Shown: one piece after another, positions 1 through 5,158 of the stretch | Numbering within the stretch: position 1 is the stretch's first letter | Layout: each line of letters opens with the position of its first letter | DNA from: Candidatus Shapirobacteria bacterium | Lineage (GTDB): Bacteria > Patescibacteriota > Microgenomatia > UBA12405 | Assembly (NCBI GenBank): GCA_003647605.1 | Contig: QMND01000046.1 | Location: 1 to 5,835 of the forward strand | Direction: 5' to 3' | Length of the DNA stretch: 5,835 nt | Notes under the pieces: generated by a model | Databases searched by the model: none | What the model was told of the DNA's origin: nothing | Seen by the model: only the letters and a program-made list of their open reading frames with translations | Program-made: the position numbers and the translations under genes

Positions 1-120
1 AGTAGATTTAAAGACAGAAGAGGATTGTCACCATTAGAGATAGCTGGAGTTCACCTACCCAAACTCTATAATTTCTTGTCTTTTTTAAGAACCAGTCTCA
101 ACCTTAATTTCCAATCCTAG
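1..120 (+). CDS. Probable transposase, C-terminal fragment (cut by window edge)
   Basis: Frame 1 is open from the first base to a TAG at 118-120 and gives 39 residues. The segment RFKDRRGLSPLEIAGV is followed by a short hydrophobic/aromatic tail (LPKLYNFLSFLRTSL). A basic stretch followed by SPLE-x-AGV just before the stop resembles the extreme C-terminus of DDE-type transposases, where the segment after the catalytic core often ends in an 'R-R/K-G-x-S/T-P-L-E' pattern. The catalytic residues would lie to the left of the window, so the family cannot be named. The 53 bases between its stop and the next gene would have to hold the end of that element. No copy of the IS-type end found near 4074 and 5006 is visible there. 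An unrelated gene tail is possible. Confidence 0.5.
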   Translation, partial: SRFKDRRGLSPLEIAGVHLPKLYNFLSFLRTSLNLNFQS

Positions 121-128
121 AGGTCGTG

Positions 129-149
129 TTTTGGTTACCAGCGCCAAAA
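129..149. repeat. Short inverted repeat (TTTTGG / CCAAAA)
   Basis: TTTTGG at 129-134 pairs with CCAAAA at 144-149 across a 9-base loop that contains the palindrome GGTTACC. It lies between the stop of the left-edge transposase fragment (plus) and the stop of the 478-residue protein gene (minus), so it could serve as a weak bidirectional terminator or be part of an IS end. Neither strand has a T-run right after the stem, so a classic intrinsic terminator is not supported. Confidence 0.3.
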
Positions 150-173
150 ATTAACTGCCTTATTTTAACATTA

Positions 174-1610
174 TCACATCAAAAACTCACCATTAATTGT
201 CACGGTTTTTAACATTTGAATAATTGGGTTAGCATCATCCAGAACTGCTTTGTTCTTATTATCAGAATTAAGTTCATCATGAAATGATATTTGATACACC
301 TGATCGTTTTTTAAAATCAGAAATTTAAAACCTTCATTACCAAGGGTTTTAAGTTCTACAGCATCAACAATATCCGGGTTAAAAATATATGAAGCATCTC
401 TATAGTAGGTTTCCACATAACCAGGAGTTGTAGGAAGTAATCCTTTTTCGATATTTTTCTTTTCTTCTTTGCTCCAAACTTCATAATCAGTGTCTACATA
501 TTGTTTAGCAGTGTTTGCTTGCCCTGAATATCGGTTTTTGCCTAGATAACTCACTGATAGTGATTGATAGTCTTTACAGTCATACCGTTTTTCATAGTTT
601 GATATGTTAAAACCCTTGATTTTTTCATACTCATATTCAAATTTATTAACATACCAATTAGAAGGATGTTTAATCGTTAACTCACCAATTGTAGATTTTT
701 TGTTTAATTCACCAAATGGTTGTACTGAGCTTTTTACTGAAGTTACAATTTTTTCAATAACTTTTTCAGGTAAAGGTTCGTGCCCCCCGTCAAAAAAATA
801 TAAATTATTGTTAAGTTGAGCCAGATAATGAGTTAGTGGAACAAAAGCTCCTCCTGGGGGATAACACATATTTGGTACATATTCTATTGCTACTAAATTT
901 GAACTTTTTGTATCTAAATATCTTATTTTGCTTTCTACATAAACAGAACCATCTGATTCACACTCCGTTTTGTTGTATTGCGCGTCTGCAATTTTAACAA
1001 AAGCATCAGCAGTTAAATTCTCTGGAAAAGTTACTTTTTTAATGATTAATCCTCCAACAAGATTAGAACTATTATCTTCGTTAGATAATTTGTTTATGCT
1101 TTGATAATACGGACTTTTAATATAACCCCTAGCCAGAGGTTCCACGTATATTTTTTTATTCAAATAAAAACTTTCTACTTTCGGCTGGTCTACTTTTGAA
1201 AAAGTATTAGGATTATGGTCTTTTGTAAGAGTCAACGCATCAACAGGAATATCTATAGAAATCTCACCTATATTCATAACACCCCAATTTCCATACGCTT
1301 TTACATAAATTGGATCATTGCTTTCATAGTTATTTTTTTTTAAAAGTGAAAAAATATTCTCATCAATACCATTTTCCACAGAAACCATTTTGACAACATC
1401 TTGAATAGTTGAAGATTTTCGCTGTTGAACTTTTTTTTGATAAAAAAAGATCAATCCTCCCATCCCTAATAAAAATACTAATAAAATCTTGTTATTCTTT
1501 ATTAGTCGTTGGTTTGGTAGTGATCTAATGCTTTGTGTGGAAACAGAATCAGTTGATAAATTTTTTGTTTGAGATTGTTCTAAATGTTTATCAGCAGAAT
1601 TATTTTGCAT
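174..1610 (-). CDS. Single-pass membrane protein with large extracellular region, possible C-terminal PsbP-like domain
   Basis: This 478-residue protein starts with a polar, Ser/Gln/Asn-rich segment of about 38 residues. One hydrophobic helix follows (about 41-57, ILLVFLLGMGGLIFFY) and then QKKVQQRK. The rest (about 65-478) is predicted to lie outside the membrane, although the basic residues on the C-terminal side of the helix weaken the topology call. Residues about 308-475 (IGELTIKHPSNWYV onward, ending FKFLILKNDQVYQISF and a final ML-KTVTI strand) have the 'short strand, P-x-x-W, long sheet, closing helix and strand' look of PsbP-like domains common in Patescibacteria; this is from memory of the family. 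Residues 105-297 are another globular region of unknown fold. Three cysteines (217, 249, 345) are present. There is no recognisable enzyme motif. Translation ends with TGA followed directly by in-frame TAA. The start at 1610 is chosen because an extended -10 sits just upstream. It is divergent from the protease gene, which suggests shared control. Function unknown. Confidence 0.88.
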   Translation of the reverse strand: MQNNSADKHLEQSQTKNLSTDSVSTQSIRSLPNQRLIKNNKILLVFLLGMGGLIFFYQKKVQQRKSSTIQDVVKMVSVENGIDENIFSLLKKNNYESNDPIYVKAYGNWGVMNIGEISIDIPVDALTLTKDHNPNTFSKVDQPKVESFYLNKKIYVEPLARGYIKSPYYQSINKLSNEDNSSNLVGGLIIKKVTFPENLTADAFVKIADAQYNKTECESDGSVYVESKIRYLDTKSSNLVAIEYVPNMCYPPGGAFVPLTHYLAQLNNNLYFFDGGHEPLPEKVIEKIVTSVKSSVQPFGELNKKSTIGELTIKHPSNWYVNKFEYEYEKIKGFNISNYEKRYDCKDYQSLSVSYLGKNRYSGQANTAKQYVDTDYEVWSKEEKKNIEKGLLPTTPGYVETYYRDASYIFNPDIVDAVELKTLGNEGFKFLILKNDQVYQISFHDELNSDNKNKAVLDDANPIIQMLKTVTINGEFLM

Positions 1611-1614
1611 ATAT

Positions 1615-1638
1615 AAATATTAACATAAATATTAACAC
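1615..1638. repeat. 12-bp tandem direct repeat in the divergent promoter region
   Basis: AAATATTAACAT (1615-1626) is followed immediately by AAATATTAACAC (1627-1638), 11 of 12 bases identical. It overlaps the proposed -10 of the 478-residue protein gene and lies in the 93-bp gap between two divergent genes. A direct repeat in that place could bind a regulator, or be simple AT-rich duplication. Confidence 0.45.
1617..1625 (-). promoter_or_regulatory. Putative extended -10 promoter for the 478-residue protein gene
   Basis: On the minus strand TGTTAATAT (TG-n-TAATAT) ends 6 bases before the ATG at 1610. No good -35 lies 17 bases further up, as expected for an extended -10 site. If used, the transcript would start at or next to the ATG, so the mRNA would be leaderless. 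This agrees with the lack of a Shine-Dalgarno sequence. The AT richness makes chance matches easy. Confidence 0.4.
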
Positions 1639-1669
1639 TATTCTTTCCCAGACCCTAATACTCTCCTTC

Positions 1670-1698
1670 TTGATTGTTTACAAATAAAAAAGTAACAT
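1670..1698 (+). promoter_or_regulatory. Putative promoter for the serine protease gene
   Basis: TTGATT (1670-1675) and TAACAT (1693-1698) are separated by 17 bases, a 4/6 plus 4/6 match to the sigma-70 type consensus. Only AAATT separates the -10 from the ATG at 1704, so transcription would begin around the start codon. No purine-rich ribosome binding site precedes this ATG, which fits a leaderless message. Confidence 0.4.
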
Positions 1699-1703
1699 AA
1701 ATT

Positions 1704-3974
1704 ATGTCAAAAAATAAAACAAAATCCAAACCTTTTTTAATCCTAAGAATAGTTCTTTTGTTGCTGGCTCTTCCCGTTGCTTTGGTGCTGCTAAAACACA
1801 ACCAAGATACAAGAAACAAGGCATATGAAGGCCAAAGTATTCCTGTTTTAAAGGACCTGAAAGAAATAAACACAGATATAACATCCAATAATACTTTCAA
1901 TTCAGAAGCGCCTGATATTCGGCTAAAAAAAACACTTCAATTTATCAAAGACAAGGAAAAGCAGACAAACTCTACTATCACCAATTACAAGTCAAAACAA
2001 GGAGATTACGAAATTTCTTTTAATCCAAACATTTGGGAAAAAAGCACAACAACTATTGATTTTCCAGATTATAATGAAAAAGTACTTGGTGCCGTTTTTA
2101 ATTTACAAAATCGCTATGGAAGTGCCTTGGTAAACATCTTTTCTTTCAAATTGTCTGGTTTTAATCAAGACACTACTTTAAACACGCTTACCCAACTTTT
2201 TATCAACAACACAACAAAAGAAAATACAATAAAGCTAATAAGTCAAAGAAAGGTTCTATTGGGCGAAAAACCAACTGTCAAGCTTACCTATTCAGAAAAT
2301 TTTTTAAACCAACAAGCAGAATATTTTGAATACATTTTCATTCAAAACAACAACATATATCGAATAATTACTAAATATCTAAACATTGGTGACTCAGAGT
2401 CGCTGGTTAACAATCTAATTAATTCAATAAAATTCACTTCACAAATTAAAGGAGCAACTCAAGAACAATCAAGTGAAAATCTAATGACAGAAGTTCAGCT
2501 TGCAGAGTTGATTAAACCTTCTGTTGTAAACATAGTACATCTCTATTGCAATCAGTTGCTTGTTCCAAACAGTTCCGCTACGAAATTTTTAAAACCAGGT
2601 TATAAATTTTGCTCTGGTGGCAAAGGAACCGGCTTTTTTATAAGCGGTGATGGATATATAGCCACTAACGGGCATGTTGCAAAAGTTTATCCAGAGCAAT
2701 CCGTAGTAGAAGAAATAATGCGAGGTGATCAACTAACCCCATTTTTACTTGACCTTATAAGAGAGTCAACATTCTTAGCTTATAATATAGAAATGACCGA
2801 AGATCAAGCAAGAAACACACTTTCACTTATTAAAAAAAATCCAAATGGTTTAAATATTGTTTTGACAAGTTTATATAAATCATTAGAGAACGGTTCAGTA
2901 AAAATAGAAAATATTGATATGCGTTATTACATAAAACTTGGTAATACACCAATTGTTTTTGATGAAGACAGGATCAAATCAACTGACTCTTTTCTTGATT
3001 CTATAAAAACGGATCCAACCATAGTTTTAGCAGATTTAATTGATTACGATTTTCCCAATTTTTATTCTCCAGATGTCATTGTTAGAAAAAAAGATACAAA
3101 AGGCTCAGATGTTGCAATATTAAAAATTCAAAATTCTTCAAGTCTAGACTATCCCGCATTAGAAATTACAGATTCTAATACTACTAGTAAAGAAGGATCT
3201 TCTATCTTAGTTCTTGGATATCCTGGCCTAGTTGAAGGATCGCACGGTTTGCTGGATTATAAACAATCTTCTGTTAAACCAACTTTAACAAAAGGAATAA
3301 TAAGTGCCATTAAAACCGACCTTGCAGGAAACACGCTAATACAAACAGACGCATCCATTGATCATGGAAATAGTGGAGGACCAGCCTTTAATTCAAAAGG
3401 AGAGGTTGTTGGTATTGCTACTTATGGATTTGGTAGTAAAAGTGGAAACTATAATTTTTTAAGAGACCCTGCTGACTTATTAAGATTAGTCAAAAAACAA
3501 AATATTTCTTTAAAAGAAAGTTTTTCGTATGAAACATGGAAATTTGGTTTGAATAACTTCTGGAAACAATTTTATAAATTAGCAATACCTTTCTTTGAAC
3601 AAACCAAAGAAGTCTACGCTCTTCATCCATATGTAGACGAACTAATCGGCGATTCAGAAACAGCTATTTCCAATGGCGAGGACCAAACAAGTTTATTTGA
3701 TCTTTATCCAAACCTTAGTACTATTATTCCTGTGTCAATTGTTGTTGTTCTATTTATAATTATTTTAATTGTAGTCGTTGTAATCAAGAAAAAGAAACAA
3801 AAAAACTCCCCAAAACAACAGACCAATAACACTCCACCACCTCAACCAGCAACAAGCCAAGTTCCAGACCTAATTCAAACTCCAAATCCAATTCAACAAA
3901 GCACAACCATATCTCAAAACCAACCTGAACAGTCACAATCTCCGTCAGTTCAAAGTCCGCAACAGACACAATAA
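1704..3974 (+). CDS. Membrane-anchored S1 (trypsin/HtrA-like) serine protease with PsbP-like N-terminal domain and C-terminal membrane helix
   Basis: A 756-residue endopeptidase, probably acting on the cell surface. In order: cytoplasmic SKNKTKSK; membrane helix about 11-30; PsbP-like segment about 99-246 (YEISFNPNIW to SIKFT); an S1 protease core about 262-600; a helical segment about 608-660; a second membrane helix about 673-694; KKKKQK; and a Pro/Gln/Ser-rich tail of about 55 residues. The triad is visible as His324 in ATNGHVAK, Asp469 in GSDVAILK and Ser557 in HGNSGGP, the wording typical of HtrA/DegP proteases. Cys282 and Cys303, close to the His motif, could form a disulfide. There are two departures from HtrA. 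The His-Asp gap is about 145 residues (usually around 30), filled by a charged, mostly helical insert. No PDZ domain follows the protease. Residues 608-650 (W-x-F ... FYKLAIPFFEQ ... ALHPYVDELI) look like a single TPR-type hairpin. Both termini should be cytoplasmic. Activity is likely because all triad motifs are intact; the substrate is unknown. Confidence 0.95.
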   Translation: MSKNKTKSKPFLILRIVLLLLALPVALVLLKHNQDTRNKAYEGQSIPVLKDLKEINTDITSNNTFNSEAPDIRLKKTLQFIKDKEKQTNSTITNYKSKQGDYEISFNPNIWEKSTTTIDFPDYNEKVLGAVFNLQNRYGSALVNIFSFKLSGFNQDTTLNTLTQLFINNTTKENTIKLISQRKVLLGEKPTVKLTYSENFLNQQAEYFEYIFIQNNNIYRIITKYLNIGDSESLVNNLINSIKFTSQIKGATQEQSSENLMTEVQLAELIKPSVVNIVHLYCNQLLVPNSSATKFLKPGYKFCSGGKGTGFFISGDGYIATNGHVAKVYPEQSVVEEIMRGDQLTPFLLDLIRESTFLAYNIEMTEDQARNTLSLIKKNPNGLNIVLTSLYKSLENGSVKIENIDMRYYIKLGNTPIVFDEDRIKSTDSFLDSIKTDPTIVLADLIDYDFPNFYSPDVIVRKKDTKGSDVAILKIQNSSSLDYPALEITDSNTTSKEGSSILVLGYPGLVEGSHGLLDYKQSSVKPTLTKGIISAIKTDLAGNTLIQTDASIDHGNSGGPAFNSKGEVVGIATYGFGSKSGNYNFLRDPADLLRLVKKQNISLKESFSYETWKFGLNNFWKQFYKLAIPFFEQTKEVYALHPYVDELIGDSETAISNGEDQTSLFDLYPNLSTIIPVSIVVVLFIIILIVVVVIKKKKQKNSPKQQTNNTPPPQPATSQVPDLIQTPNPIQQSTTISQNQPEQSQSPSVQSPQQTQ

Positions 3975-4073
3975 ACAGCAAACAGTATTGCCGAAAAAGA
4001 CACTACTCTATTTTTTCCTCAACAGGGCAATCAAACCGAACTCTCACATAGATAGTGAATATCTTTTTAATAA

Positions 4074-4095
4074 TGAGTTAATGGACATTTCGTGG
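4074..4095 (+). repeat. IS-type terminal repeat, left copy
   Basis: The 22 bases begin TGAGTTAAT and end GGACATTTCGTGG. They match the reverse complement of 5006-5027 at 21 of 22 positions, and the similarity continues loosely inward (AAGTAAAAA here, AGGTAAAAA there). The GGACATTTC core is typical of ends of IS481/IS21/IS3-type elements. The 99 bases between the protease stop and this repeat contain no recognisable transposase, so this is either a solo end or one side of a larger element. Confidence 0.75.
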
Positions 4096-4136
4096 CTTAA
4101 GTAAAAAAAAGGATGATGCTGTTATAAACATTTTAG

Positions 4137-4283
4137 CCAGTATTAGTATCAATCATAAAAAAAGTGGAATTTGATTTATCTCAAACAAGTTTAAATGGTA
4201 AGAGTATTGTCAGATATAGATTGGAAGACAACAAATCTCAAAAAACAAATTGGACTGATTGGCGAACAATTATTAATCAGTAA
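4137..4283 (+). pseudogene. C-terminal remnant of an unidentified gene
   Basis: The frame is open from after a TAG at 4134-4136 to TAA at 4281-4283. Its last 40 residues (VEFDLSQTSLNGKSIVRYRL, then EDNKSQKTNWTDWRTIINQ) have normal protein composition, with W-T-D-W-R-T-I near the end. They resemble the closing strands of a beta-rich extracellular domain. There is no credible start; GTG at 4164 is the only one and lacks a binding site. A run of seven A at 4157-4163 may hide a frameshift, because another frame (DDAVINILASISINHK) is open just upstream and closes shortly after the run. The stop lies 8 bases from the stop of the 89-residue membrane protein gene, a tail-to-tail arrangement normal for intact chromosomal DNA. 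I read it as a gene tail cut off on its left by the IS end. I do not recognise the family. Confidence 0.4.
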
Positions 4284-4291
4284 CCAAGAGT

Positions 4292-4561
4292 TTAGATATA
4301 TAAGAATATTATTATAAACATAACGGCTATTAAGCAGAAAATACCTATAATTGTAAAGAAAATACCAAAGATGACTGCCTGTTTACCTGTGTGTGGTGGT
4401 CGACTGGTAGAAAACCTCAACCCCCCTCCAATATGAACAAGATGTAAACATTTTTTTTGGAAAATACCTCGGTAAGCTTGTGTAAGAAGTTTATAAGCCC
4501 ACCAAACAAAAATAATAGCCAAAGCCCCAACTACTAATCGATTCTTACCTATAAAAACCAT
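4292..4561 (-). CDS. Small two-helix membrane protein, unknown function
   Basis: The 89-residue product has a first hydrophobic helix at about 9-26 (LVVGALAIIFVWWAYKLL). A basic, glycine-containing connecting segment follows (about 30-60, with RGIFQKKCLH, GGGLRF and RPPHTGK), and then a second long helix at about 62-88 that runs to the C-terminus. Two helices with a positively charged loop predict a hairpin in the membrane with both ends on the outer side. No enzyme or transporter signature is visible. The start at 4561 is supported by a well-formed promoter directly upstream and an intact frame, although no Shine-Dalgarno sequence is present. It is divergent from the truncated amidotransferase start and convergent with the gene tail at 4137-4283. 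It may be a passenger or a surviving chromosomal gene between IS ends. Family not recognised. Confidence 0.65.
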   Translation of the reverse strand: MVFIGKNRLVVGALAIIFVWWAYKLLTQAYRGIFQKKCLHLVHIGGGLRFSTSRPPHTGKQAVIFGIFFTIIGIFCLIAVMFIIIFLYI

Positions 4562-4570
4562 TTAATAAAA

Positions 4571-4599
4571 ATTATCACATGGTCAAGTTGCAATTTCAA
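4571..4599 (-). promoter_or_regulatory. Promoter for the 89-residue membrane protein gene
   Basis: On the minus strand TTGAAA (4594-4599) and GATAAT (4571-4576) are spaced by 17 bases, and the bases just before the -10 read TGT, an extended -10. This is the best sigma-70-like promoter I found in the window. The -10 ends 9 bases before the ATG, so the message would start about 2 bases before or at the start codon. That is again a leaderless arrangement and argues that the gene is real. Confidence 0.55.
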
Positions 4600-4614
4600 T
4601 TATTTAAAAATTGA

Positions 4615-4642
4615 TTGAACAAATGAGATTAGTGTGTAAAAC
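4615..4642 (+). promoter_or_regulatory. Weak putative promoter for the truncated amidotransferase gene
   Basis: TTGAAC (4615-4620) and TAAAAC (4637-4642) are separated by 16 bases, 20 bases ahead of the ATG at 4663. A GAAAG stretch at 4654-4658 could serve as a weak ribosome binding site. It shares the 101-bp divergent gap with the promoter of the 89-residue protein gene. Confidence 0.25.
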
Positions 4643-4662
4643 TTAAAAAATACGAAAGTTTT

Positions 4663-4728
4663 ATGAAAATCCTCATCATTGACAATGGTACAAGTCGCAT
4701 GTCGGAATTGGAAGATTTGTTAATAGGC
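4663..4728 (+). pseudogene. N-terminal fragment of a probable class I glutamine amidotransferase (GMP-synthase-type)
   Basis: The first 22 codons read MKILIIDNGTSRMSELEDLL-IG. A short beta strand followed by I-I-D-N-G-T and an amphipathic helix matches the usual opening of class I (triad) glutamine amidotransferase domains, such as that of GMP synthase, where D-N-G/F-G/T begins the Rossmann-like fold. The nucleophilic Cys and the catalytic His/Glu should follow about 70-180 residues later, but are absent. After codon 22 the frame runs into sequence antisense to the zinc-ribbon transposase and becomes Phe/Asn-rich nonsense, ending at 4896. So the 77-codon open frame is a chimera, and only its first part is a gene. 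Family assignment rests on a short stretch and is tentative; a response-regulator-like start is another option. Confidence 0.45.
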
Positions 4729-4933
4729 CTGTCAAGTACCCCATCTGTTAAACATTTCAATCCAAATTTCCTTTTCTTTTTTTGTTTCAACATGAATAAT
4801 TTTTTTGTTAAATCAGATTTGTTTATAGTCCAGCTTTTATTACAACTCGGACAATACCATCTTTGTTTTCCAAAGGCTGTTTTACCTCTTTTTTGAGCAA
4901 CATCTTTACATTGTTTACAGTGTATTTTTTCAT
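4729..4933 (-). pseudogene. Zinc-ribbon transposase, N-terminal fragment with an apparent frameshift
   Basis: On the minus strand the frame reads HCKQCKDVAQKRGKTAFGKQ, then RWYCPSCNKSWTINKSDLTK, then a Lys-rich linker and CLTDGVLD. The C-x2-C-x18-C-x2-C spacing, the G-K-T-x2-G-x-Q-R-W/Y and the C-x-x-C-x-K-x-W ending match the N-terminal zinc ribbons of IS1 InsA, IS1595/ISXO2 and related transposases. That domain binds the element's ends; the DDE catalytic domain, which should follow, is missing. The ATG at 4931-4933 is out of frame with this domain: it is followed by six A where seven would give M-K-K-I-H-C-K-Q-C. A single lost A, or slippage on the A-run, explains this. Similarity fades at about 4717-4735, where the frame runs antisense into the amidotransferase start. 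It is a decayed remnant, not a working gene. Confidence 0.7.
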
Positions 4934-5005
4934 GGGATTAATGTAACAAAGTATTAATAAATTAGAAATAGCCAATTAGTTAGGTTAAAAAGTATGTTTT
5001 TACCT

Positions 5006-5027
5006 CCACGAAATGTCCCTTAACTCA
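5006..5027 (-). repeat. IS-type terminal repeat, right copy
   Basis: On the minus strand it begins TGAGTTAAG and ends GGACATTTCGTGG, differing from the left copy at one base. The TAA inside it is the stop codon of the integrase-type transposase remnant to its right, which is how IS481/IS3-type elements often end. That places the body of its parent element on the right (5028 onward) and the outer tip near 5006. Confidence 0.75.
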
Positions 5028-5148
5028 AAATAACTGTACTATAAACGGCGATTTTTAAGGAATGATTTTGTAAACTTGCATGGGGATATATTAACCCAAT
5101 ACACATGTGTCTTCTGTTGTAATTGTAATTGATCAGTACTTCTTGATA
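5020..5148 (-). pseudogene. Integrase-core (IS481/IS3-like) transposase, C-terminal remnant
   Basis: The frame is open between a TAA at 5149-5151 and the stop at 5020-5022, giving 42 residues. It reads YQEVLINYNYNRRHMCIGLI, then YPHASLQNHSLKIAVYSTVI and LS. The signature Y-N-x2-R-x-H-x7-P is exactly the one that closes the rve (DDE integrase) core of IS3 and IS481 transposases ('W-Y-N-x-x-R-P-H-x-x-L-x-x-x-x-P'), and the last residues resemble the short tail after it. The stop lies inside the 22-bp IS-type end, as in intact members. The D, D and E catalytic residues are missing because everything upstream is gone: the stop of the 149-residue protein gene lies only 10 bases beyond the TAA. This remnant would be missed by length cut-offs. 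Confidence 0.6.
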
Positions 5149-5158
5149 TTATTTTTGT

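Larger units (their letters stand above)
4074..5028. mobile_element. Mosaic segment bounded by inverted IS-type ends, carrying host-gene pieces
   Basis: Two inverted, nearly identical 22-bp ends bracket about 950 bp, the size of a simple IS. The inside is mostly not transposase: the tail of one gene, a whole small membrane-protein gene, the first codons of another gene, and only the N-terminus of a zinc-ribbon transposase. Two readings fit. Either one defective element has its body replaced by chromosomal DNA, or the two ends belong to separate decayed IS copies whose bodies lie outside the segment. The integrase-type transposase tail at 5020-5148 favours the second. A 5-base AATAA flanks both sides (4069-4073 and 5029-5033) but is weak evidence in such AT-rich DNA. 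Confidence 0.4.

Noticed and set aside
129..149. Rho-independent terminator between the two convergent gene ends
   Set aside because: The stem is short and no T-run follows on either strand.
604..819. 71-codon plus-strand open frame
   Set aside because: It lies wholly antisense to the 478-residue protein gene and has no protein features of its own.
1655..1900. Minus-strand open frames of 81 and 60 codons
   Set aside because: They overlap the start of the protease gene on the opposite strand; their hydrophobic look is a mirror of its membrane helix and linker.
3784..3981. 65-codon minus-strand open frame
   Set aside because: It is antisense to the Pro/Gln-rich tail of the protease; its Glu/Leu/Val richness is the mirror of CAA/CCA codons.
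4003..4077. Minus-strand frame IKKIFTIYVRVRFDCPVEEK ending at 4003, which becomes continuous with the transposase tail if 4074-5033 is removed
   Set aside because: The joined frame depends on choosing the AATAA repeats as the exact boundary, and the short peptide has no recognisable similarity; probably chance.
4663..4896. A 77-codon plus-strand open frame as one gene
   Set aside because: Only its first 22 codons look like protein; the rest is antisense to a well-supported zinc-ribbon transposase frame and is Phe/Asn-rich.
4957..4973. GGCTATTTCTAATTT (minus strand) upstream of the zinc-ribbon fragment as the end of its IS
   Set aside because: It vaguely resembles IS1595-type ends, but the partner end is missing, so it cannot be tested here.
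4069..5033. AATAA on both sides as a target-site duplication
   Set aside because: Five A/T bases in AT-rich DNA, found by shifting one end by a base, are not convincing; kept only as a remark.
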